DNA of 64,000 bases from Ralstonia pickettii (GTDB lineage Bacteria; Pseudomonadota; Gammaproteobacteria; Burkholderiales; Burkholderiaceae): the NCBI RefSeq assembly GCF_001699815.1, contig NZ_MCGB01000061.1:124001-188000 (forward strand), given 5' to 3'. The notes beneath the pieces are model-generated. The model did no database searches and had not been told where the DNA came from. It worked only from the letters and a program-made list of their open reading frames with translations. A program made the translations under genes and the position numbers. Shown here piece after piece: positions 9,719 to 18,670 of this stretch. Position 1 is the first letter of the stretch; each line of letters starts with the position of its first letter.

Positions 9719-9754
9719 AAAAATGGCGCCTGCACGAGGCAAGGCGCCATTTTA
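9719..9754 (-). terminator. Rho-independent terminator after katG
   Basis: A perfect GGCGCC-containing stem (AAATGGCGCC ... GGCGCCATTT) lies between the katG stop and the ubiA start. On the minus strand it ends in a run of T, so it fits an intrinsic terminator for katG. The mirror-image A/T runs make bidirectional function possible. Confidence 0.75.
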
Positions 9755-9771
9755 GTCCCGCCGAAAGCAGC

Positions 9772-12054
<2,283 letters not shown>

Positions 12055-12065
12055 TCAGGCCAGCC

Positions 12066-12566
12066 TTAAGCCAGAAGCGAGCGCAGCATCCACGCGGTCT
12101 TTTCGTGAATGTCCATGCGTTGCGTCAGCAGATCGGCGGTCGGTTCGTCGGCGGCCTTGTCGACGTCGGGGAACAGGCTGCGCGCGGTACGCGTCACGGC
12201 TTCGTGGCCCGCCACCAGCTCGCGCACCATGTCCATCGCCTCGGGAATGCCCTTCGATTCCGGAATCGACGACAGCTTGGCGAACTCCGAATACGAGCCC
12301 GGCGCGGGATAACCCAGCGCGCGGATGCGCTCGGCCACCGGGTCGACGGCATTCCACAGTTCGTTGTACTGCGTCTCGAACATCAGGTGCAGCGTGTTGA
12401 ACATCGGGCCGGTGACGTTCCAGTGGAAGTAATGCGTCTTCAGGTAGAGCGAGTAGGTATCGGCCAGCAGGCGCGACAGGCCGTCGGCGATCTTCTTGCG
12501 ATCCTTGTCAGCAATGCCGATGTTGATCTGGGCTGCGGCAGTCGCGCCGCTGTTCTTCTTTGCCAT
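12066..12566 (-). CDS. dps: Dps-family ferritin-like DNA-protection protein
   Basis: 166 residues. The ferroxidase residues of Dps are in the segment [20 protein letters not shown] and in the following [20 protein letters not shown] helix. Dps forms a dodecamer that binds DNA, oxidises Fe2+ with H2O2 and stores iron. It is transcribed toward katG with about 130 bp between them, which fits a peroxide-response block. Confidence 0.94.
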   Translation of the reverse strand: MAKKNSGATAAAQINIGIADKDRKKIADGLSRLLADTYSLYLKTHYFHWNVTGPMFNTLHLMFETQYNELWNAVDPVAERIRALGYPAPGSYSEFAKLSSIPESKGIPEAMDMVRELVAGHEAVTRTARSLFPDVDKAADEPTADLLTQRMDIHEKTAWMLRSLLA

Positions 12567-12740
12567 CTGGATTCCCCTATGAAGTGGTGTGCAAAAACGC
12601 GATGCCGTCCGCTGGATTCAGCGTCGGGCCGCGCGTGCTTCCAGCCTTCTTTCGGTTGCCCCTCGCGCAGCAAGTTCCAATCGTCGCATCGTCCTGTGAC
12701 GAAACGCAAAGCGGATGGCAACCGAGCATCAGGCCGGTCA

Positions 12741-12983
12741 TCAGACCATGAGCTGCACCATACCGTGCAGGAACACGATCATAGCGCCGGCAGCCACGAT
12801 GGTTAGACCGACCTGCTTGCGCACCCACTTGCGTTGCAGGCGGGCGGATTCTGCGGCGCGCGTGCCGTGGCCGCCGGCCGCACTGCCCGGCATGCCCGAC
12901 AGCGTCAGCACCTCGACCTGCGAGGCGCGCACTGTGCCCGCAAACCCCTGCCATTCCGAAACAAACATCCGCACCATTGCCAT
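12741..12983 (-). CDS. Small single-helix membrane protein of unknown function
   Basis: 80 residues. The N-terminal half is polar with a Gly/Ala-rich stretch. The C-terminus is one hydrophobic segment (GLTIVAAGAMIVFLHGMVQL) preceded by basic residues, which suggests an inner-membrane protein with a cytoplasmic N-terminus. The start at 12983 has a GAGGAG-type ribosome site (revcomp of ctcctc, 12992-12997). It is the first gene downstream of the OxyR-like site and precedes dps, so it may belong to the peroxide response. I do not recognise the family. Confidence 0.6.
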   Translation of the reverse strand: MAMVRMFVSEWQGFAGTVRASQVEVLTLSGMPGSAAGGHGTRAAESARLQRKWVRKQVGLTIVAAGAMIVFLHGMVQLMV

Positions 12984-13183
12984 GCCTTTTCTCCTCGCGA
13001 CCCTGCACGTTCCTGGCGCCTACACCAAACGCGCAGGCAACTTCATGCATCCGTCAGGTCAGTGCGATTCACCATAGCTAGCGAGCCATGCCAGCACGGT
13101 CGTAACGGTGTTCGAGGCAAGCGGCAGGGACATGTCGGGCTCCACGGTGATTTAGGGAATGAGCGATGCGCTCAACATGGAAG

Positions 13184-13238
13184 ACAGTCTATTCAAATAC
13201 TATCGAAACGTATATTTGATTGTTTTTATCTATCAATT
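13184..13238 (-). promoter_or_regulatory. OxyR-like binding site upstream of the dps/katG block
   Basis: The stretch is unusually AT-rich for this genome. On the minus strand, 13233-13219 reads ATAGATAAAAACAAT, one mismatch from the OxyR half-site ATAGnTnnnAnCTAT. Further ATAG-type quarter sites follow towards 13184. It lies about 200 bp upstream of the small membrane gene and points to dps and katG. The second half-site is poor, so this is a candidate only. Confidence 0.5.
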
Positions 13239-13253
13239 AGGCGTGCGCTATAG

Positions 13254-13270
13254 CCGTCATGAGGTGACGG
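13254..13270. terminator. Hairpin at the transposon insertion point, probable oxyR terminator in the empty site
   Basis: CCGTCA-TGAGG-TGACGG is a perfect 6-bp stem. In the reconstructed uninterrupted sequence it lies about 20 bp after the oxyR stop. It would act on leftward oxyR transcription, but the following T-run is short. The transposon duplicated ACGGT inside its proximal arm. Confidence 0.4.
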
Positions 13271-13271
13271 T
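13267..13271. repeat. Left copy of 5-bp target-site duplication (ACGGT)
   Basis: ACGGT directly precedes the TGTC end of the transposon and is repeated exactly at 48305-48309 after the other end. A 5-bp duplication is characteristic of Tn7/Tn5053-type transposition. Confidence 0.9.
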
Positions 13272-13335
13272 TGTCCGCGTAGCGAAGATAATTAGAAAAT
13301 AGCGAAGTAGATTAGAAAATATCGAAGTTTGGATT
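13272..13335. repeat. Left transposon end with three direct 20-bp repeats
   Basis: After the terminal TGTCCGCG come TAGCGAAGATAATTAGAAAA (13280-13299), TAGCGAAGTAGATTAGAAAA (13300-13319) and a degenerate third copy beginning TATCGAAG (13320). They abut without spacers. The same repeat occurs inverted at the right end. They are probable transposase-binding sites. Confidence 0.88.
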
Positions 13336-13598
13336 GGGTGCTACCCAGCGAGAAGCCGCACTACAGAGCCATTCCCCTCACTTTTTCGGCTCTACGAAAT
13401 GATGCGCCGCACCATTTGATGCGCAGCGCATCCGCCCATCACGTCGTCCGACCACAACGTTCGCGGCTGCGAACCAAGTCCAGTACTTCGCCGGATAGCC
13501 TCAGCCTACCTGGTGTTGTATGGTTCAAGAACGTGGTTACACGAGCCGCATCACACCTTTCATACCTCCATGGCTGCCAAAGACACCTGCCGTCACCA

Positions 13599-13732
13599 AT
13601 CGACCCCAGCGGTCGATGTCGGCAGCCGCGCGTTCGCTCCGTCAGAGCGAACTCACTCGCGAATAGCTGACTGACCTCGGGCTTCTTCGGCTCCCGGCGT
13701 TGCCGGGTTCGATGGCTGCGGCTGCAAGCCAT
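13599..13732. other. Cluster of four short perfect inverted repeats upstream of the AAA ATPase gene
   Basis: This non-coding stretch (13336-13755, no credible gene) holds four hairpin candidates in 134 bp. They are ATCGACC/GGTCGAT (13599-13617), GTTCGCTC/GAGCGAAC (13632-13652), CCCGGC/GCCGGG (13693-13707) and ATGGCT/AGCCAT (13712-13732). They lie immediately before the ribosome site of the AAA gene. A structured leader RNA or attenuator is possible, but no known family was recognised. Confidence 0.45.
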
Positions 13733-13755
13733 TGATTCGCGTATGGAGAATCATC

Positions 13756-14976
13756 ATGTCTGCTCCCCGGCAACCTTCGGAGCACCCACCTGGATTTGTT
13801 CCTTTAGGGGATCTGTCCGAGCAGCGTAGTGCGGCGGCATGGCATCTGCTCATCCCCTCGAACACGCACACCGTCCTTGAGGCTGCCCGACAAGCCAAAC
13901 TGGACCTTGCGGTGATAAAAGAAGATGAGCATGAATCCTCATCTGCTGGACCGGCTGTGGCGACGCCGGCAGAAGTGGTTCCCGCTCCTCGCCGTGCTCG
14001 GCCCCGGCATATTCAGGTTTTTGGGCCTGAAGCGCTGGCGCTCGCCAACGAGCACATGCAAGGTGCAGACCGCAGCCAGCGGCGGTGCGCCGAGACATTG
14101 TTGGAGCGAGCCGGGAGCAATGAGGGCTACCGCGCACTACCTCGTGTTCGATCTGCCCTGAAGAAGCTCGAAACGGCGCGGAGCGTGTTCGGCAACCTGA
14201 GTGAGCCGATTGAGAAGCTCAGGATTGATCTCACGTTGAACAGTGCGATGCGGACAAAGGATTTCCGGATTCGGCCGATCCTGCTGACAGGACCACCAGG
14301 CATTGGAAAAACGCACTTTGCGCTGAAGTTGGCAGAGCTTCTGAATGTGCCAATGCGGAAGTGGTCCGCTGGAAGTGCCCAGGCAAGCTTCCAACTGACG
14401 GGCGGCGATAGCGCCTGGCACAGCGCTCGACCTGGGATGGTTATTGAGATGCTCGCCCGTGGCAGCTCGGCGACGCCTGTGCTCATCTTGGACGAAGTGG
14501 ACAAGATTGGTAGCGATGTCCGCTACCCGGTAACTCCTGTACTGCTGGATCTACTTGAGTCCGAGACAGCAAGCACATTCCAAGACATGTTCTTGCATAT
14601 GGCGTTTGACGCCAGTCGGATCATCTACGTCCTGACGGCCAATGATCTCAACGCTGTGCCTTCCCCGCTATTGAGCCGCGTAGAGGTGTTTGACATCCCG
14701 GCACCTGAGCCCGAGCAGCGGTTGCTGCTTGTTTTGGCGGAGGTGCAGCGGCTGCAGCGTGCCACCGGCAAGCGCATTGAGTTGGACGCCAGCGCGGCAG
14801 AAGCCTTGGCAGGACGGAGCGACCTAGATCTGCGCGCAACACATCGTTTGGTCCAGGATGCTTTTGCGACTGCGATGGCATCAGGAAAGCACGTCGCCGC
14901 GCCCAAGATGCCGCGGCGCGCCGGGCGGCAGGCGATCGGCTTCGTGGCAGACCGACAATCTGGTGAGCGGGCCTAG
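13756..14976 (+). CDS. AAA+ ATPase with Lon-like ATPase module, no protease domain
   Basis: 406 residues from ATG 13756, with GGAG 7 nt upstream. About 170 N-terminal residues of unknown fold precede the AAA+ core. Walker A is GPPGIGKT (179-186) and Walker B VLILDE (242-247), followed by a TANDLNAVPSPLLSRVE sensor/arginine-finger segment resembling Lon. The Ser-Lys protease domain of Lon is absent. It is the first cargo gene at the left end, co-directional with a small protein, a metallophosphoesterase and a DruA-like gene. A role in anti-phage defence or remodelling is inference from context. Confidence 0.75.
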   Translation: MSAPRQPSEHPPGFVPLGDLSEQRSAAAWHLLIPSNTHTVLEAARQAKLDLAVIKEDEHESSSAGPAVATPAEVVPAPRRARPRHIQVFGPEALALANEHMQGADRSQRRCAETLLERAGSNEGYRALPRVRSALKKLETARSVFGNLSEPIEKLRIDLTLNSAMRTKDFRIRPILLTGPPGIGKTHFALKLAELLNVPMRKWSAGSAQASFQLTGGDSAWHSARPGMVIEMLARGSSATPVLILDEVDKIGSDVRYPVTPVLLDLLESETASTFQDMFLHMAFDASRIIYVLTANDLNAVPSPLLSRVEVFDIPAPEPEQRLLLVLAEVQRLQRATGKRIELDASAAEALAGRSDLDLRATHRLVQDAFATAMASGKHVAAPKMPRRAGRQAIGFVADRQSGERA

Positions 14977-15079
14977 GGGCAATGAATCACCATGCCCGCG
15001 ACCTACGCTATTGCAATCGCCCTGTGGAGAGACGCGCTGCCGCGAAGGCGTGGACGGAGTAATCTGGGGGGCAGGACAA

Positions 15080-15319
15080 ATGGAGCAAGCCATGCCGGCA
15101 GACAAATTCGGCCGATTCATGACCAGCGATACATTTTTGACGCGCGCGGACGCGGCAGTTGCCGCGGCAGTACGCCGCCTCGAAAAGCAAGGCATCGTAC
15201 CGGCTTACATCCGACGCCAACCAGAGCCGCAGGCAAAATCTGAAGCGGCCCCAAGCGACATCCCTCCTGATGTGAGCCAGGACGTCACGAGTAAGCATGA
15301 ATCTCCTGGTTCTAAGTGA
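15080..15319 (+). CDS. Small hypothetical protein overlapping the metallophosphoesterase gene
   Basis: 79 residues from ATG 15080; an alternative Met lies at 15092. It is Ala- and Pro-rich with no membrane segment. Its 3' end overlaps the start of the metallophosphoesterase by 23 bp in another frame, which suggests translational coupling if both are real. No family was recognised. The upstream part of this open frame is antisense or out-of-frame material and was not included. Confidence 0.45.
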   Translation: MEQAMPADKFGRFMTSDTFLTRADAAVAAAVRRLEKQGIVPAYIRRQPEPQAKSEAAPSDIPPDVSQDVTSKHESPGSK

Positions 15320-16073
15320 CCTGCACCTCGAATTCACTACCCTCGACATCGACACGACGGGCGCTGATGTCATCGTGCTTGCTGGTGACATTCATATAGG
15401 CAAGCGAGGAATGCCTTGGATTGAAGCCCAGAGTCGTGGCCTGCCGGTCATCTATGTGCCTGGCAACCACGAGTTCTACAAAGGCGAGCACAGCAGAGTG
15501 CTGCGAGATCTGCGGGCGGCATGCGCGGCAACGTCGAACGTTCATCTCCTCGACATGGATAGATTCGTGATCGGGGACGTAGAGTTCCTAGGTGCCACGC
15601 TCTGGACAGACTTCGCTTTGTACGGGGGTACAGAAGAAAACGTGCGTACCGCCGAAGGCTACGCTGGTCGAGGCATGTCCGACTTCACCGGGGCCATTCG
15701 TTTTGAATCGCACGGGGTGTTCAGAAAGTTGCAACCGCGGGATACGACACGGATGCACCACGTCGCGCGCGACTGGCTCCGCACGGAACTAATGTCCCCT
15801 TCACAGCACAGGCGGGTGGTCGTTACCCATCACGCCCCTTCGGCCAAGAGTGTCTCGTCGCGCTATCAAGATGATCCGCTGACGTCTGCATATGCCAGCC
15901 GCATGGATGATGTGGTCCAACTGGCCGATCTATGGATTCATGGCCATATGCACGACAGCTTCGACTACAGCGTCGGCGCATGTCGCGTTATATGCAATCC
16001 ACGGGGATATGCACCGAAAGGACACCCAGCGGAAAATCAGGCCTTCAGTACTGGATTAGTGCTTGAGATATAG
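15297..16073 (+). CDS. Calcineurin-like metallophosphoesterase
   Basis: 258 residues. All five metal-binding blocks are visible: SDLHLE at the N-terminus, AGDIH, PGNHEFY, THHAP and GHMHDS. This defines a dinuclear-metal phosphoesterase of the calcineurin superfamily, about the minimal catalytic size. The substrate is unknown; such enzymes act on nucleotides, cyclic nucleotides or DNA ends. It sits between an AAA ATPase and a DruA-like gene on the same strand. A nuclease or nucleotide-signal-degrading role in defence is therefore inferred, not shown. Confidence 0.88.
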   Translation: MNLLVLSDLHLEFTTLDIDTTGADVIVLAGDIHIGKRGMPWIEAQSRGLPVIYVPGNHEFYKGEHSRVLRDLRAACAATSNVHLLDMDRFVIGDVEFLGATLWTDFALYGGTEENVRTAEGYAGRGMSDFTGAIRFESHGVFRKLQPRDTTRMHHVARDWLRTELMSPSQHRRVVVTHHAPSAKSVSSRYQDDPLTSAYASRMDDVVQLADLWIHGHMHDSFDYSVGACRVICNPRGYAPKGHPAENQAFSTGLVLEI

Positions 16074-16244
16074 CCCCGTAACCCATCGTTGGGGAATCAC
16101 ACCGATTGGTAGGCACTCTTGCGGCGCCGCACATTACCTCGGGCGATGAGGCTACACGCGTGAAAGTCGCATGCTGAGACACGGCACTAGCGTTGCTTTT
16201 CCCATGCTTGACTTCCGCGCGCACCTCTGGCCAAATAGCGCCCC

Positions 16245-17456
16245 ATGACCAGTAACGTGCGCCGAACTCCGTCCAATCTCATTGAAGGGGCATTCCATGC
16301 CCCTTCAGGCGCAGTCATATGGCTTGAATCTAGGAAACAACAGCTTGCCGCAGATATTGTTTCAGCCCACGCCGCCTGCACCAACGCTCTGACGTTCGGC
16401 AACAAGGACTTTGTCCGAGGATTGCATGTTGCTGCCCGCGGGCTTGGGGAGCGAATTGGATACAGTGGCAAGCTTGCGGCATTGTTCGAGCGCCACCGTC
16501 ACTGGTTCAAAAACGGCCAGAACATCGATGTTCATGCAATAAAGCCCGCGCTCCGACTGGTGCAAACGACAGAGGAAGAGCAGCTGTGGACGTTGGCTCG
16601 TGCGTGCTGGTCCATGCCGTACTCGAAAGGATACGGCCGCAGGTTACGCTTCCTTGTAGTGGACGAAACCCATGGCGGCCTGATTGGTATCCTGGGACTG
16701 CAATCCCCTCCGGCAGACCTTGCCTGCCGAGACACACTATTCGAGTTTCCCGCTGGTCGGAAACTCGAGCTGGTCAACCAAACGATGGACGCCTACACCA
16801 TCGGCGCGATCCCGCCTTATAGCTTCCTGCTAGGAGGCAAGCTTTGCGCGGGACTACTCGCAGCGGACGCAATCCGGGAGGCGTACTGGCTAAGATACGC
16901 GGCGAAGCGCACGACAATGCAACGCCAACAAATCCAGCAGCCGCTCGTAGCGATTACAACGACCAGCGCGTTTGGCAAGAGCGCGCAGTACAACCGCCTG
17001 CGATACGATAGCCGTCTGCTGGCGGAGCCGATTGGTTACACGAAGGGATTCGGGATGCTCCATTTGGAGCATCTCTACGATCGCATGTGCGATTTGCTGG
17101 TAGCCCATGGACAGCTGACACCCAACGGATATGGAAACGGCCCCAAGGTTCGCTGGCAAAACGTTACCAAAGCGCTGATGTTGCTTGGGTTACCGCTGGA
17201 CCTACTTGCACATGGCGTGCAACGTGAAGTCTATCTATTCAACCTAGTCAGCGACCTCCACTCTGGCATGGCAGGCGGTTCTTTCGGAGCCCCCCAAAGA
17301 CTATCTGTGGATGAGTACTCGGATTACTGGAAGCAACGATGGGCAGTACCTCGATCCCACCGCTACCCAGATTGGCGCGAAGTCGATGCACAAAATCTAG
17401 TGCGCGAGAAGGTCCAAGAATGGGACCTTCTCACAGCGCAAAAAAAACAGCGCTAA
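16245..17456 (+). CDS. DUF4338 (Druantia DruA-like) protein
   Basis: 403 residues. The central region matches the DUF4338 pattern as I know it: SKGYGRRLRFLVVDETHGGLIGILGL, then NQTMDAYTIGAIPPYSFLLGGKL, then TTTSAFGKSAQYNRLRY. DruA is the DUF4338 subunit of the Druantia anti-phage system, whose large helicase DruE is absent here. Stand-alone DUF4338 genes are common and their activity is unclear. It is 171 bp from the metallophosphoesterase and overlaps the convergent 405-residue gene by 4 bp. Confidence 0.8.
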   Translation: MTSNVRRTPSNLIEGAFHAPSGAVIWLESRKQQLAADIVSAHAACTNALTFGNKDFVRGLHVAARGLGERIGYSGKLAALFERHRHWFKNGQNIDVHAIKPALRLVQTTEEEQLWTLARACWSMPYSKGYGRRLRFLVVDETHGGLIGILGLQSPPADLACRDTLFEFPAGRKLELVNQTMDAYTIGAIPPYSFLLGGKLCAGLLAADAIREAYWLRYAAKRTTMQRQQIQQPLVAITTTSAFGKSAQYNRLRYDSRLLAEPIGYTKGFGMLHLEHLYDRMCDLLVAHGQLTPNGYGNGPKVRWQNVTKALMLLGLPLDLLAHGVQREVYLFNLVSDLHSGMAGGSFGAPQRLSVDEYSDYWKQRWAVPRSHRYPDWREVDAQNLVREKVQEWDLLTAQKKQR

Positions 17457-18670
17457 CAACTTGGACGTCTTTCACGTGACGTCTCAATTTTCGTTTCCAA
17501 TTCCAGCTCGCCGATCTGTTGAAGTCGGCCAAGAACCCCTGCCAAGTCTTCGAAGTGCAATCGCCACAGCGTCCCAACGCCACTGGAGTACTTGCCAGCG
17601 TTGAACTGCTTTGGGCGCGCCCGCAGAACTGTGACCTCGTTACGCACCTGCAGCGCAAGTGCGACGCCAACCGCCTGCAGTTTCGATCCCATGTGAATGA
17701 GCCAGACGTTCGATCCCGCGCTTTGATCAATCTGGCTGACCAGAGTGCCCAATGTCTGGCGATAGTCTCGCGTACTGCAAGTATGGTGGTTGCGCTCACA
17801 TAGTGACGGAGCGGTCGTATCAGAAGGCTCCTTACCTACCATTACTGCCAGCTGACGATTTACGATTCGACGCTGCAGATCCAATCGCCACCTCATGGAA
17901 GACGCGGGTGGCTCACCAAGGATCCAGAAGATGGATGACACTGGCGACACAAGTGGCTGATCGCTGATGTGAGCAAGGCAGCGCACCAACCGAGATGTGC
18001 GTAACGAGGGCAGCGCGATAACTCGATCAGGGCGATTCTCTGCGTTCAAACCAGGATACAGCTCGTTGACGTCCACATCGGAGACACCTTGCTCGGCAAA
18101 CGAGCTGTCGTCACCATCCGACAAGGCTTCTTGGACCAACTCCTCGAGCCTCGATTCATATTCGAAGCGCGGAGGAGCATATTCCTCTGGCTCTGCGTAG
18201 ACGATGTCGAGTACGAGTCGCGGTGCCTGTGGAATGAGCGTTGCAAGAACGGACAGGATCAACGTACTTGATGCGCCGCTAATATCGAAAGCGACGCGAA
18301 CTTTCTGTCGGCTTTGCCGAAGCTCCTGCAGCGCAGCTTGCACGGCGCATTGCACCTCATGCGGACTTTCGGCGCTGAAGGTGCGAATTTCGGAACAAAA
18401 ACGCGACAGAGCCCCGCGGATGGCATCCCCATTACCCTCGTTGTCCTGAGTATTGATGTCGTAGCAACCTAGCAAGGCAATAGCCGCCCCACCCTGAGGT
18501 AAGCGCTCAGCGAACAATTGGGGGATAGCGGAAGCTCGATCCTCAAAACCAAGGGCACTAATTAGCAGATCGGGAGAAACCTCATCTCCATCCCACGGTT
18601 CAACTTCGGGAAGAGACACCTGTACATCGTCAAAGCAAATTCGTTTGACGAAAGCCTGCTTGTCAGTCAT
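17453..18670 (-). CDS. Unrecognised partner of the kinase-ATPase protein
   Basis: 405 residues from ATG 18670, which overlaps the upstream kinase-ATPase stop by 8 bp (ATGACTGA). The two genes are therefore very likely co-translated. Longer upstream starts would lie inside that gene. The N-terminal half has Rossmann-like beta-alpha alternation (LLISALGFEDRASA, VRVAFDISGASSTLILSVL, LDIVYAEPEEYAPP). No catalytic motif was recognised. Such proteins next to ORC/CDC6-like ATPases look like sensors or effectors of conflict systems; that is inference. Confidence 0.7.
   Translation of the reverse strand: MTDKQAFVKRICFDDVQVSLPEVEPWDGDEVSPDLLISALGFEDRASAIPQLFAERLPQGGAAIALLGCYDINTQDNEGNGDAIRGALSRFCSEIRTFSAESPHEVQCAVQAALQELRQSRQKVRVAFDISGASSTLILSVLATLIPQAPRLVLDIVYAEPEEYAPPRFEYESRLEELVQEALSDGDDSSFAEQGVSDVDVNELYPGLNAENRPDRVIALPSLRTSRLVRCLAHISDQPLVSPVSSIFWILGEPPASSMRWRLDLQRRIVNRQLAVMVGKEPSDTTAPSLCERNHHTCSTRDYRQTLGTLVSQIDQSAGSNVWLIHMGSKLQAVGVALALQVRNEVTVLRARPKQFNAGKYSSGVGTLWRLHFEDLAGVLGRLQQIGELELETKIETSRERRPSC

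Noticed and set aside
13280-13335. Short repeats considered as a CRISPR array
   Set aside because: The 20-bp units abut without spacers and recur inverted at the other transposon end; they are end repeats. No cas genes are present.
16245-17456. Full Druantia system
   Set aside because: Only the DUF4338 subunit is present; no DruE-type helicase or other Druantia genes are seen.
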